A DNA stretch of 59,751 nt from Oscillospiraceae bacterium (GTDB lineage Bacteria > Bacillota > Clostridia > Oscillospirales > Oscillospiraceae): positions 1 to 59,751 of the forward strand of contig SVKL01000013.1 in NCBI GenBank assembly GCA_015068495.1, written 5' to 3'. Positions 33,104-42,234 of the stretch are shown here, piece after piece. The translations under genes were made by a program, and so were the position numbers. Under the pieces are notes generated by a model. It ran no database searches and had not been told where the DNA came from. It worked only from the letters and a program-made list of their open reading frames with translations. The stretch's first letter is position 1; the number at the start of each line of letters is the position of its first letter.

Positions 33104-33128
33104 CCCCGGATGTGTTTCACATCCGGGG
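33104..33128. terminator. Bidirectional terminator between add and the FIST-like gene
   Basis: 11-bp perfect arms (CCCCGGATGTG and CACATCCGGGG) with a TTT loop, flanked by A-run on the left and T-run on the right. Confidence 0.9.
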
Positions 33129-33134
33129 TTTTTG

Positions 33135-34001
33135 TTATTTTTTGCTGATTTTCAGCTTGCTGAGCATCAGGTTTCCGAATTCTGCCCGATTGCCCACGGT
33201 GCATACCTCGCCGAACAGGAACAGTCCCAAGGATTTGGTATCCAGCGGCTTATCCAGCAGACCGGACAGGCCGGCGCAGCCAAACACAATTGCATCCTCG
33301 TCATCATAGAAATCGCGCATTGTGTTATAAACCTTTTCGTGGGGGATATATCGCAGCTTCATACGCGCCTTCACATCCCGACCGCTTTTTATCTGCCCGT
33401 CCGGGCAGGAAAGATGGGCGTTGACATCGTCCGTATCTGAAAGGGTCAGATGCTCAAAATCGGTGTTTTTCAGCCCCAATTCTGCCCTTTTTTCGTTCAA
33501 AAAGGTCACAGCATCCACCCCGTCCACCGTCAGCACCGTTCTGGGGTCTGCGGTGGTCACATCACAAATCTGCAGCACATTGCTGTGGATGCACAACGTT
33601 TCGGCGGAGTAGTGATAGTTTCCGTCGGTAAACAGCAAAACTGCCGCCTCGCCTCCGCCGGTAATCAGCCCTTTTCTGCCGGTAGCGCCGTCAATGGCGG
33701 CGCCGCCGCCTACCAAGGGGCAGTTTAGAAGTTTACATAACTTCTCCATAAACACATTCTCGCCGCCTGCATTGCCAAACAGAACAATTCCGGCGTAGAC
33801 GTTTTGCTGTTCCGTCACAGCCTTCACATCCGAAAGAAGGGTCTGATAGCTGCCGGTCAAAACCCGGGATTCTGCGGGGATTTCTTTTGTTACCACGCGG
33901 TTTTCGCTGTTGTCGCACACACCGGCAAGACCTAAACTGGCGCAGCCAAAGCCGTCTGCCAAATCCCACGCGCCGGTGGTTGTAAAACAAAGTTTTGTCA
34001 T
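33135..34001 (-). CDS. FIST-like sensory protein
   Basis: 288 residues. The N-terminal half has VYAGIVLFGNAGGENVFMEK, then CPLVGGGAAIDGATG and ITGGGEAAVLLFTD, the glycine-rich pattern of FIST-N. The end (DAIVFGCAGLSGLLDKPLDT, then SLGLFLFGEVCTVGN) resembles FIST-C with its G-E motif. FIST domains bind small ligands, possibly amino acids, in signalling proteins. Here it stands alone and is the last gene of the CotH-VTC-DUF4956 operon (21-bp gap), an association I have not met described. Family call is by eye. Confidence 0.6.
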   Translation of the reverse strand: MTKLCFTTTGAWDLADGFGCASLGLAGVCDNSENRVVTKEIPAESRVLTGSYQTLLSDVKAVTEQQNVYAGIVLFGNAGGENVFMEKLCKLLNCPLVGGGAAIDGATGRKGLITGGGEAAVLLFTDGNYHYSAETLCIHSNVLQICDVTTADPRTVLTVDGVDAVTFLNEKRAELGLKNTDFEHLTLSDTDDVNAHLSCPDGQIKSGRDVKARMKLRYIPHEKVYNTMRDFYDDEDAIVFGCAGLSGLLDKPLDTKSLGLFLFGEVCTVGNRAEFGNLMLSKLKISKK

Positions 34002-34022
34002 ATACGCTTTCCTTTCCGCTGC

Positions 34023-34691
34023 TTAGCTCTTCCGGCAATCAACTAACGAAACCGTTTTTACGCCGGAGATATTTTTCAGCTCGGTCACTGCCGCCTTGTT
34101 CTTCTCAGAGAATGCCAGCTCGTAAATTCCCTCTGCGTAATCGGATGTCTGGGTCAGAGCAGAAAGCTTATACTGCACCTGATTTTTCTGCAGCGCTTCC
34201 TCCACCCGGTCTGTCGCTGCGGCATCATCTGCCCGTACCACCAGCAAGTACGCCTTGGCGCATTTGCCCACCAGCAGCACAGAGACAATGCACACCGCGC
34301 CGATAAACAGGCATCCAATCAAGGTAATCTGATAAAAGCCCGCGCCGGCGGTAATGCCTGCCGCCACAGCCCAAAACAGGAACGCCGTATCCACAGAATC
34401 CTTAATGGCGGTGCGGAAGCGGACGATGGACAGCGCGCCTACCATACCCAGCGACAGCGCCAAGTTGGAGGTAATGGTGAGAACAATCATCGCGCTGATG
34501 GCGGTAATCAGCAGCAGTGTTACGGAAAACTCTGCCGTAGGCGTTGTGCCCTTTCGGGCATTTCTATAAATCAAGAGAATAAACAGACCGGCAAGCAGGG
34601 ACACCCCTAAGCCCAGCAGGATGTCCATAGCGGTGATATTGGTATCAAAGCCCTGCAAGACGCTGTTTTTAATTGCATCAAAAATACTCAT
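34023..34691 (-). CDS. DUF4956-family membrane protein
   Basis: 222 residues. Four hydrophobic segments lie between about residues 20 and 135, containing the family stretch LALSLGMVGALSIVRFRTAI and DSVDTAFLFW. A cytoplasmic alpha/beta (ferredoxin-like) domain makes up the C-terminal 90 residues. DUF4956 proteins are regularly encoded next to VTC-domain and CotH proteins, as here, where gaps are 12 and 4 bp. It probably forms a membrane complex with the VTC protein; the biochemical role is not established. Confidence 0.85.
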   Translation of the reverse strand: MSIFDAIKNSVLQGFDTNITAMDILLGLGVSLLAGLFILLIYRNARKGTTPTAEFSVTLLLITAISAMIVLTITSNLALSLGMVGALSIVRFRTAIKDSVDTAFLFWAVAAGITAGAGFYQITLIGCLFIGAVCIVSVLLVGKCAKAYLLVVRADDAAATDRVEEALQKNQVQYKLSALTQTSDYAEGIYELAFSEKNKAAVTELKNISGVKTVSLVDCRKS

Positions 34692-34703
34692 ACAAGCTCT
34701 CCT

Positions 34704-35357
34704 TTACATCATTTTCTCCCGGCAAAGGGCATATTTGGACACAGACAGCTCCTTACCGGGCACGGCTGTCAGGCTGCGGATAAAGCTGGGGACAAAGCTT
34801 CCGTATTTGATTTCCATGATCACGGTATTAAAATCCAAAACCGGAATTCCCCCGTTGGACAGATCCCACAGGCTGTCCGCCGTTGCCGGCAAGACCCGTA
34901 AATCCGTGTCAAAGGTCAGCCGCAAATCCGTTCCCGGATAGTAAAAGGCATCCCGGCGGTATCGCACCGTAATTGCCGGACGCAGATTTCCTGCAGCCAT
35001 TTGCGCCGCCAGCGCCTTTGCCTCATCGGAAAAAGAATCGGTCTCCCGCCCCAAAAGGGGAATCTGCTCCTGCGAAACAGTCGCTGTTTGCTTTTCGGTG
35101 ACAGTTCCCTGCTTTACCTTTCGCTCCAGCTTGATAAGGGCTCCGTTTCCGTCATAGGTGCGCAGGCGGAATTTGGTGTGACGAGCAAGGCCGTCCTGCT
35201 TTTCCAGCAGCGCCGTGTTCATTAGGTCATCATAGTATAACGATGTGACCACATAGCTACTGCCGTGCACATCCGGCGTAAGCGCCGCCAAGGCTCTGCT
35301 TTTCAAAAGGGCATATTGGCAGTAGTCAATCAGATATTTTTCCTCGTGTCGCTGCAT
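34704..35357 (-). CDS. VTC-domain protein (polyphosphate polymerase-like)
   Basis: 217 residues, covering one full VTC tunnel domain. The conserved basic and acidic positions appear in order: HEEKYLID, SLYYDD, KFRLRTYDG, KLERKVKQG, TVRYRRDAFYY, RLTFDTDLR and IMEIKYGS. In yeast VTC proteins these residues handle polyphosphate and metal. Bacterial homologues are linked to DUF4956 and CotH proteins. Whether the product here makes polyphosphate or acts on another phosphate donor is open. Confidence 0.88.
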   Translation of the reverse strand: MQRHEEKYLIDYCQYALLKSRALAALTPDVHGSSYVVTSLYYDDLMNTALLEKQDGLARHTKFRLRTYDGNGALIKLERKVKQGTVTEKQTATVSQEQIPLLGRETDSFSDEAKALAAQMAAGNLRPAITVRYRRDAFYYPGTDLRLTFDTDLRVLPATADSLWDLSNGGIPVLDFNTVIMEIKYGSFVPSFIRSLTAVPGKELSVSKYALCREKMM

Positions 35358-35361
35358 TTTG

Positions 35362-38300
35362 TCAACCTCCCACTGAGAAACCGTATTCCCGCATCTGTTG
35401 GTCGGTCAAGGCAAAGTAGCTTTGGACAAAGGTAGGAAGCTTTTCATTGCGCTTTTCGGGGAATTTCCGCAGAAAATCCACACTTCCCTGCCAGCCGGTA
35501 TAGCTTCTGCCCCACTTTTCGCAATCCCGCTTCATATCCTCTGCAATCAGATTCTCAATTTCGTTCACCCGGGCAGTTACGTTTTCCACAGACCAGATAT
35601 TTTCCAGCTGCCAAGCGATTCTACGGATGAAGGCATCCCGGAATTCCGGGTTTTTCAGCAGTGCATTGATCAGCTCCGTGGAAAGGGCGTTGCCGCCGCC
35701 TGTGCCGCCGGGGTTGGTGTAGTCTTTTACTGTATCATAATCCGAAGAGGAGAAAGACAAATCCGTATCGTAAAACAGCCACGTCCACTTTAGCGAATCG
35801 GTTTTGAAGAAACGGATATTATCAATGTCTATGTTGGCGATATACATCTGCGCTGCCATAAAATCCATATAATTTTCAATATCCATTTGGGAGCAAACGT
35901 AATCGTAGTGCTCCTGCTGGGTCAAATCGTGGGTGTGGGCATAGGACACCAGCTTTTTGTACTCCGCGTTTCCGTTGAATTCTGCAAGAGATACATCCTC
36001 TACCTTGGCATTATAGTTGCCTGCCACGTAGTTCTCATTGGCCTTTTCCCGAATGTAATACACGCCCCAAAATTCCCCGTTCAGGTACAGCACCACCGGA
36101 CGGTATTTCTGCACCGCAACGGTGGTCTTGTCCGCCACCAAGGAGGTAAGCAGCACATCCCGCATACGGGCAACTTGCGCATCCTGTCCGCTGCAGCGGA
36201 GGATGAAGCTCTCGTAGCTGTTTAGGCCCTCTTCCCCAAACAGAGGGTAGTCAAGAGAGCCGGCGCCGTAACTGTCCCGAAAAGCAACATCAAAGGCCTT
36301 CATAGGAAGCGCCCGGGAATATGCGCCGAAAATGGAAATGCCGCAGGGCTCGGAAAATCCGGTGCCATCCTTTTCAAACAGAGAAACCGTGGCGGTTTTT
36401 TCCCAGTTTTGATGGTAGTTGGCGCCCCAGTGGGGGGAGGTGGCGCTGGCGTTGGGGCCTTCCACATAAATACCGGTGTTGTAATCCCATAAATTATCCG
36501 GCGTAGTCACCAAGCTGACCACTGGCAGGCTGTGGCCTTCCTTCACCACGTAGGAAAGATCCGCAATTTGAGAGGGCTGCTTGCCGGCTTCATAGGAAAC
36601 GGCGCGGATGACTGTGGTCTTGTCCAAAGAAATGGGGCCGGTATACAGGGTCGATGCTTCCGTGGGAACGGTGCAGTCGGTGGTGTAATAGATATTTCCC
36701 TTGCCGCTTAAAGTCACCTGCACGTCTGTTTCATAGGTGCCTTGGGCGGTAACCGCTTGGGGCATTTCTGAAATCGCTGCCTGCGCTCCGTTGGGAACTT
36801 CCGGTGTGGGAATCAGGCAGGAGAACGCGGTATTGCCGGCAGCTCTGCCGTAGGCAATGTCTGTGGGCAGCGGCGGTACAATCGCATAGTCCACCACTTC
36901 TCCGCCCCGACTTAAATACACCGCATCTCCGTCGGCAGATACGTTTTCCGGCAGGCGGTCATAGCCCTTGGGATAGGAATCCTGCTTGTCGGACAGAAGC
37001 AGCACACAGTACTGCCCCGGCGCTAAGGTTTTGTCCGGCAGTATTTGGTCACTGAGCCTGTCGGCATTGGTGGAGAAGGTATAATCCTTTAAGTTTACTG
37101 CTTCGCTGCCGCCGTTATACAGCTCCACCCAGTCCCACGTACTGCCGTAAGGGCCTTTCAGATAGGAACGGTTGGCGCTCATCAATTCCGAAATTTGCAG
37201 ACCCTTGGGAGCGCAGCTCTGCTGATAAGCGGTGTTTCCCTCCGGCGTATTGGCAAAGCCAAGGGACACTGCGCCGGCGGCATAGGTAATTTCTGCCTTC
37301 TGTTCCAGCAGCTGAATGCTCTGTCCCGGCTGCACCTGGGTACACAAAACCCGGCTGGCCCATTTTCCGTTGGGGGAAAGCAGGCACAGGGTCTCATTTT
37401 CAGACAGGGCAAAGCCGGTAGACGCCCGGCTGCACAGAATCAAAATTCTTCCGCCTGCAGGAATGTCCTGCTGAGGGATTGGATAGGTGTAGGGGTCAGT
37501 GCCGTCGGACAGATACCAGTTTTCCGTGCTGACCGGGCTGCCTGTAGGATTGTAAAGCTCCACCACGTCGGCAAATGCGCCTTGGTAGGGTACACCGCCG
37601 GAGGACAGCAGAAGCTCGCTGACCAGCAGCTGCGGGTCTTGCTCCATACGGGATTGGGCAAAGGCGGCTGCGCCGGATGCATCATTGCCATAGCCCAAGC
37701 TGACAGATTGGGGGGTATAGTTTCCCTCTGCATCCAAGGAAAGCGAAACATCTGCGCCGGGGAATTGCACCGGCAGAGTGGTATATTTGCCATCTGCGCC
37801 TGTCAGACACAGAGTATCCCCGTTGGCAAGGCCGAAATTGGCGTGGATTTCGCCCTTTTCGCCTGTATAGTTTTCGCCGTCACAGTAAACAACCGCATAC
37901 GCTCCCGGCTCTAAGTACATTGCCGGAAGACGGAAACGGAAGCGGTTTTCCGGGCTGTCAGACAGGCAGTAATCCCGCAAAAGCACCGGCGCATCGCCGC
38001 TGTTATGCAGCTCCACCACATCAGAGTATCGCCCTTGCTCGTCCGGCAAAGCGGATATATTTTCCGTTAAAACTTCGGAAATTTTCAAAGTAGCTGTATC
38101 CGTTTTTTCACCCTCACGGAACGCCGCGAGACCGGCTTTGGTATTGGGAAAGCCGGGAGACGCCTGCTTAGACACAATGTAGCCGTCAGCTGCATAGAGC
38201 ATCACTTGGTCTGCGCCTGTTGCCACGGTGTTTACTTGGGTTACCACCCTGCCTTTGTCATTGACCAGCGACAGGGTCTCGCCGCCGGAGGATTTTAAGG

Positions 38301-38643
38301 AAAAACCGGTTACTTCTTTGCCTAAAAACAGCAGGCAGTAGCTGCCGGAGGGCAGCGGATAATCGCCAAAAGGCTCACTTTTGGACTGCCCGTCTGTGAG
38401 ATACCAGCCCTTCAGATTCAGGTCCTTTCCCCCGTTGTAAAGTTCTGCATAATCGTGGTAACCACCGTCATTGGCGGCAATCAAGGTGTCATTTTTTACG
38501 CAAATTTCGCTGAAAATCAGCTGATTTACATCAATATCCGTATTGTTTTTCTCCCGGTTTTGCAAAACACCCCACACAAGGGCCGCTGTCAGTCCCATCA
38601 ACAAAACAGCTGTCAGCAGAATTCTCTTTCTATCGTTTTTCAT
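35362..38643 (-). CDS. Secreted CotH-kinase family protein with lamin-tail repeats
   Basis: 1093 residues from the ATG at 38641-38643, nine bases after GAGG. An N-terminal membrane segment or signal (RILLTAVLLMGLTAALVWGV) is followed by four lamin-tail-like domains (about 40-640), each with ISEI/V, Y-x-D-x-V/A-E-L-Y/H-N and LPAG-type motifs. Then comes a chitobiase-like C-terminal repeat (IYYTTDCTVP) and a CotH kinase domain (about 700-1050: FWGVYYIREKANENYV, catalytic-type WTWLFYDTDLSF). CotH proteins are atypical kinases phosphorylating spore-coat or surface proteins. It leads an operon with VTC, DUF4956 and FIST-like genes. Confidence 0.88.
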   Translation of the reverse strand: MKNDRKRILLTAVLLMGLTAALVWGVLQNREKNNTDIDVNQLIFSEICVKNDTLIAANDGGYHDYAELYNGGKDLNLKGWYLTDGQSKSEPFGDYPLPSGSYCLLFLGKEVTGFSLKSSGGETLSLVNDKGRVVTQVNTVATGADQVMLYAADGYIVSKQASPGFPNTKAGLAAFREGEKTDTATLKISEVLTENISALPDEQGRYSDVVELHNSGDAPVLLRDYCLSDSPENRFRFRLPAMYLEPGAYAVVYCDGENYTGEKGEIHANFGLANGDTLCLTGADGKYTTLPVQFPGADVSLSLDAEGNYTPQSVSLGYGNDASGAAAFAQSRMEQDPQLLVSELLLSSGGVPYQGAFADVVELYNPTGSPVSTENWYLSDGTDPYTYPIPQQDIPAGGRILILCSRASTGFALSENETLCLLSPNGKWASRVLCTQVQPGQSIQLLEQKAEITYAAGAVSLGFANTPEGNTAYQQSCAPKGLQISELMSANRSYLKGPYGSTWDWVELYNGGSEAVNLKDYTFSTNADRLSDQILPDKTLAPGQYCVLLLSDKQDSYPKGYDRLPENVSADGDAVYLSRGGEVVDYAIVPPLPTDIAYGRAAGNTAFSCLIPTPEVPNGAQAAISEMPQAVTAQGTYETDVQVTLSGKGNIYYTTDCTVPTEASTLYTGPISLDKTTVIRAVSYEAGKQPSQIADLSYVVKEGHSLPVVSLVTTPDNLWDYNTGIYVEGPNASATSPHWGANYHQNWEKTATVSLFEKDGTGFSEPCGISIFGAYSRALPMKAFDVAFRDSYGAGSLDYPLFGEEGLNSYESFILRCSGQDAQVARMRDVLLTSLVADKTTVAVQKYRPVVLYLNGEFWGVYYIREKANENYVAGNYNAKVEDVSLAEFNGNAEYKKLVSYAHTHDLTQQEHYDYVCSQMDIENYMDFMAAQMYIANIDIDNIRFFKTDSLKWTWLFYDTDLSFSSSDYDTVKDYTNPGGTGGGNALSTELINALLKNPEFRDAFIRRIAWQLENIWSVENVTARVNEIENLIAEDMKRDCEKWGRSYTGWQGSVDFLRKFPEKRNEKLPTFVQSYFALTDQQMREYGFSVGG

Positions 38644-38685
38644 ATGGTATAACCTCATTCGGTTTTATTGTCGAAATACCATTTT

Positions 38686-38714
38686 ATTATACTCTGCCTA
38701 TGGGTAGATTGCAA
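38686..38714 (-). promoter_or_regulatory. Promoter of the CotH operon
   Basis: Leftward -35 TTGCAA (38709-38714), 17-base spacer, consensus -10 TATAAT (38686-38691). Confidence 0.75.
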
Positions 38715-38729
38715 GGCTTGCCATAATAA

Positions 38730-38759
38730 AAATCGGGTGTGCAGCTGCACACCCGATTT
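38730..38759 (-). terminator. Perfect 30-base palindrome, terminator of the epimerase-kinase operon
   Basis: AAATCGGGTGTGCAG followed by its exact complement, with A/T tracts outside. It lies 10 bases after the kinase stop at 38770 and ends the leftward operon. A perfect palindrome can also form a cruciform. Confidence 0.8.
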
Positions 38760-38769
38760 ATGTGTTTAC

Positions 38770-39843
38770 TTATCTCTTAACTCTTGCGTTGCCGCCCCAA
38801 ACGGACCAAACAACATCCTCATCAGCAGGCTGCGCATAGTCAGTCAGGAAGGTGGTAGCCAGTGCGCCGGAAGCCCAGCCGAACTGAATCCACTTTTCAC
38901 TCTCCCAGCCTCTGAGAATACCGTAGAGCATACCGCCGACGAAGCCGTCGCCGCCGCCGATACGGTCCAGAACGGTGATGGGACGGGGCTCAACCACGTG
39001 CCACTCGTCACCGGAGAGCATAATTGCGCCCCACAGGTGGTTGTTTACATTCACAACCTGACGCAGGGTGGTGGCGTAAACGGAAGCGTTGGGGAACTGT
39101 TCCTTTACGCGGCCGATCATCTCCTTGAAGGATTCGATCTTGGCGCCGATGTCCTTGCCGCCGGCCTCGGGACCCTGTACGCCCAGACACAGCTGGAAGT
39201 CCTCTTCGTTACCGATCAGAATGTCAGCAACGGAAGCGATTTCGGTGAAGATATCGTGCAGCTCCTGCTCACGGCCCTTCCAGAAGGAAGCCCGGTAGTT
39301 CAGGTCGAAGGAAATCAGCGTGCCGTACTTCTTAGCGGCGCGAGCCAGCTCCAGACAGAATACGGAAGTATCGTGGGACAGAGCGCCAATCAGACCGGAC
39401 AGGTGCAGGATGCCTACGCCCTCCTGACCGAAGATGCGGTCCAAATCGAAGTCCTTGATGTTCAGGGTACGGCCAACTTCGCCGGCGCGGTCATTGCAGA
39501 CACGGGGACCGCGGGAGCCATAGCCGGAGTCAGCGATGTTGAACTGATGACGGTAACCCCAAGGATCGCCCTGCTCAACTTCCTTGCCCTCGTAGTCCAT
39601 ACCGCGGCTGCGCAGGTCGCGCTTAATGAAGTCAGCGATGGGGCTGTCCTTAACGAAGGTGGTCAGCACCTTGGTGGGCAGACCCAAGTATGCGGAAATG
39701 GAAGCCACATTGGTCTCAGCGGAGGTAGCCTGCATCATAAACATATTGGAGGAAGCAACGGGCTGGCCGTTGGGAGGGGTGATACGAACACCCATACTGG
39801 TGGGAACTACCAGAGCGTACTTGCAGTTTTCACGAAGCTTCAT
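38770..39843 (-). CDS. PfkB-family sugar-acid kinase (KDG kinase-like; gluconate kinase possible)
   Basis: 357 residues, longer than most 2-keto-3-deoxygluconate kinases (about 310). It has the PfkB layout: SAETNVASISAYLGLPTKVL with N45, a sugar-binding ISFDLNYRASFWKG (177-190), and the ATP/catalytic DRIGGGDGFVGGML with D299 as base. YRASFW is characteristic of 2-keto-3-deoxygluconate kinases. It ends an operon with 6-phosphogluconate dehydrogenase 23 bp upstream, so phosphorylation of gluconate itself is also possible. Confidence 0.88.
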   Translation of the reverse strand: MKLRENCKYALVVPTSMGVRITPPNGQPVASSNMFMMQATSAETNVASISAYLGLPTKVLTTFVKDSPIADFIKRDLRSRGMDYEGKEVEQGDPWGYRHQFNIADSGYGSRGPRVCNDRAGEVGRTLNIKDFDLDRIFGQEGVGILHLSGLIGALSHDTSVFCLELARAAKKYGTLISFDLNYRASFWKGREQELHDIFTEIASVADILIGNEEDFQLCLGVQGPEAGGKDIGAKIESFKEMIGRVKEQFPNASVYATTLRQVVNVNNHLWGAIMLSGDEWHVVEPRPITVLDRIGGGDGFVGGMLYGILRGWESEKWIQFGWASGALATTFLTDYAQPADEDVVWSVWGGNARVKR

Positions 39844-39866
39844 AGAAAAACCCTCTCTTTCTTTGA

Positions 39867-41330
39867 TTACACGTCGTACTGGGTAGCAGAGGTGTTGCCA
39901 CCGTGGCCGGTCCAGTTGGTGTGGAAGAACTTGCCTCTGGGCTCGTCGATACGCTCGTAGGTGTGAGCGCCGAAGAAGTCACGCTGTGCCTGCAGCAGGT
40001 TAGCCGGCAGACGGTCGCAGCGGTAGCCATCGTAGTAGCTAAGTGCAGAGGAGAATGCGGGGGTAGGCATACCGGACATTGCGCCCTGTGCAACCACCTT
40101 ACGCCAGCCGGCGAGCAGCTCGTCGATCTTCTTGGTGAAGTAGGGATCCAGCAGCAGGTTGGTGAGAGCGGGGTTGTTGTCGAAAGCTTCCTTAATCTTG
40201 CCAAGGAAAACAGAGCGGATGATACAGCCGCCACGCCACATCAGAGCGATGCCGCCGTAGTTCAGGTTCCAGCCGTAGGTCTTAGCAGCTGCACGCATCA
40301 GGGTGTAGCCCTGTGCGTAGGAGACAATCTTGGAAGCAAGGAGCGCGCAGCGGATGTTCTCAATCCACTCTGCCTTCTCCTCAGCGGTGAGCTTCAGAGC
40401 AGGTGCTTCCTTGCCGGGCAGGACCTTAGCAGCCTCTACACGCTCGTCCTTCATAGCAGACAGGCAGCGGGCAAACACAGCCTCGCCAATCAGCGTCAGA
40501 GGCACGCCCTCGTCCAAAGCGGCAATACCGGTCCACTTACCGGTACCCTTCTGGCCGGCGGTGTCCAGAATCTTCTCCACGATGGGCTCGCCATCGGTAT
40601 CCTTGTAAGCCAGAATGTCACGGGTGATTTCAATCAGATAGCTGTCCAAATCGCCCTTCATCCACTCAGCAAACACCTCGTGCATCTCATCGTCGGACAT
40701 ACCCAGCATATTCTTCATCAGGTGGTAGGCTTCGCAAATCAGCTGCATATCACCGTACTCAATGCCGTTGTGAACCATCTTGACGAAGTGGCCAGCGCCG
40801 TTCTCGCCAACCCAGTCGCAGCAGGGAGAGCCGTCCTCAACCTTGGCGCAGATAGCCTGCAGGATGGGCTTTACGCTTTCCCAAGCAGCAGGAGAGCCGC
40901 CGGGCATCAGAGAAGGACCGTTCAATGCGCCCTCTTCGCCGCCGGAAACGCCGGTGCCGATATAGAGCTTGCCCTTGGATTCCACATATTCGGTGCGGCG
41001 AACAGTGTCGGGGAAGTGAGAGTTGCCGCCGTCGATAATGATATCGCCGTCATCCAGCAAAGGCAGCAATGCCTCGATGGTGGCATCCACAGCAGAGCCG
41101 GCCTTGATCATCATCATAATCTTACGGGGCTTTTCAATGTTAGCTACCAGCTCCTCCATAGAGTAGGTGCCGATGATGTTCTTGCCGGCGCCGCGGCCTT
41201 CTACAAAGTTCTTCACCTTCTCGGTGGTACGGTTGTAGACTGCTACGGTGAAGCCCTTGGACTCCATATTCAGCACCAGATTCTCGCCCATAACAGCCAA
41301 GCCAATCAGGCCAATGTCAGCTTTTTTCAT
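39867..41330 (-). CDS. gnd: 6-phosphogluconate dehydrogenase, decarboxylating
   Basis: 487 residues, the long (about 470-480) form. NADP-binding start is IGLIGLAVMGENLVLNMESK, where the motif glycine is replaced: GLAVMGENL. The family motif IIDGGNSHFPDTVRR is near residue 100, then GVSGGEEGALNGPSLMPGG and the catalytic HNGIEYGDMQLICEAYHLMK. The C-terminal tail GRFFHTNWTGHGG-type segment (here GKFFHTNWTGHGG) is present. It converts 6-phosphogluconate to ribulose 5-phosphate. It sits between a PHP phosphoesterase and a sugar-acid kinase and not with glucose-6-phosphate dehydrogenase. Confidence 0.95.
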   Translation of the reverse strand: MKKADIGLIGLAVMGENLVLNMESKGFTVAVYNRTTEKVKNFVEGRGAGKNIIGTYSMEELVANIEKPRKIMMMIKAGSAVDATIEALLPLLDDGDIIIDGGNSHFPDTVRRTEYVESKGKLYIGTGVSGGEEGALNGPSLMPGGSPAAWESVKPILQAICAKVEDGSPCCDWVGENGAGHFVKMVHNGIEYGDMQLICEAYHLMKNMLGMSDDEMHEVFAEWMKGDLDSYLIEITRDILAYKDTDGEPIVEKILDTAGQKGTGKWTGIAALDEGVPLTLIGEAVFARCLSAMKDERVEAAKVLPGKEAPALKLTAEEKAEWIENIRCALLASKIVSYAQGYTLMRAAAKTYGWNLNYGGIALMWRGGCIIRSVFLGKIKEAFDNNPALTNLLLDPYFTKKIDELLAGWRKVVAQGAMSGMPTPAFSSALSYYDGYRCDRLPANLLQAQRDFFGAHTYERIDEPRGKFFHTNWTGHGGNTSATQYDV

Positions 41331-41368
41331 TTGCGGTTCTCCTTTATTGTTAAATTATTATTTTACAT

Positions 41369-42223
41369 TTATTTATAGATCGCTGCGTGGCGTTCACGCA
41401 AGCCATCTAATACACTGTAGGGAATTTCCAAATTGCCCTTACCCTTGCCAATGGCAATGTGAGGCTTATTGGCGCCGTGGTAATCCGTACCGCCGGAAAT
41501 CGTGAGGCCTAACTCCTTTGCCATTGCCCGGTAACGGACCTCCATGTCGGGAGTATAGTCAGTATAATAGCCTTCAATACCGTCTAAGCCGTAGGGAATC
41601 AAGCTTTTCAGGTATTCTTTCAGCGCATCGTCCGGCATTTTAATCAAATGCAGGTGGGCAGCCACGGCGATGCCGCCTGCCTCGTGAATCAGGGAAACTG
41701 CCTCGGTAGCCGTCAGCGCCTGCCGGTTAGAATAGGCATAGCAGCCCACTGACAGATAGCGGTTGAAAGCGTCCTTGACAGATTCGGCATAGCCCTTGCG
41801 CACCATAATCTGGGCAAAGTGTGCCCGGCACAGCACGGGGTTTCCGTGGGCCTCGGCGCGGGCCTCCTCCATTGTGATGGAAAAGCCTTGCTCGTTGAGC
41901 TTGCGGCAGGTTTCCTCTTGCCGCTCGTCCCGGACCTGCAGAGCATACGCCATCGCATCCTGCAGCTTTTTATTATGGATGTCAATAAAATATCCCAAAA
42001 TGTGCAATTCCGTATCCGACTGGGCGGAAAGCTCCACCGCGGGAATCACCTCAACCCCCAGTGCCTTGCCGGCATCCATCGCTTCCTGCACGCCGGTGAT
42101 ACAGTCGTGGTCGGAAAGGGCGATGGCAGACAGCCCTGCTTCCGCTGCCGTACGGACTACGTCGGTAGGGGTCTGCGCGCCGTCACTGCACAGAGAATGG
42201 GTGTGCAAATCAATTCTTTTCAC
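41369..42223 (-). CDS. PHP-domain metallophosphoesterase
   Basis: 284 residues. PHP motifs in order: IDLHTHSLCSDGAQTP, ALSDHDCITG, IPAVELSAQ, LHILGYFID, VAAHLHLIK and ISGGTDYHG. These form a three-metal site. The YciV/RNase AM-type group removes phosphate from nucleoside 3',5'-bisphosphates or degrades short RNA. Its operon with an epimerase, gnd and a sugar-acid kinase hints at a role in sugar-phosphate turnover, but the general nucleotide phosphatase function is equally likely. Confidence 0.88.
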   Translation of the reverse strand: MKRIDLHTHSLCSDGAQTPTDVVRTAAEAGLSAIALSDHDCITGVQEAMDAGKALGVEVIPAVELSAQSDTELHILGYFIDIHNKKLQDAMAYALQVRDERQEETCRKLNEQGFSITMEEARAEAHGNPVLCRAHFAQIMVRKGYAESVKDAFNRYLSVGCYAYSNRQALTATEAVSLIHEAGGIAVAAHLHLIKMPDDALKEYLKSLIPYGLDGIEGYYTDYTPDMEVRYRAMAKELGLTISGGTDYHGANKPHIAIGKGKGNLEIPYSVLDGLRERHAAIYK

Positions 42224-42234
42224 TTGCCTGCTCC

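Noticed and set aside
39903..41378. A 491-codon plus-strand frame opposite gnd
   Set aside because: Antisense shadow; gnd motifs are unambiguous on the minus strand.
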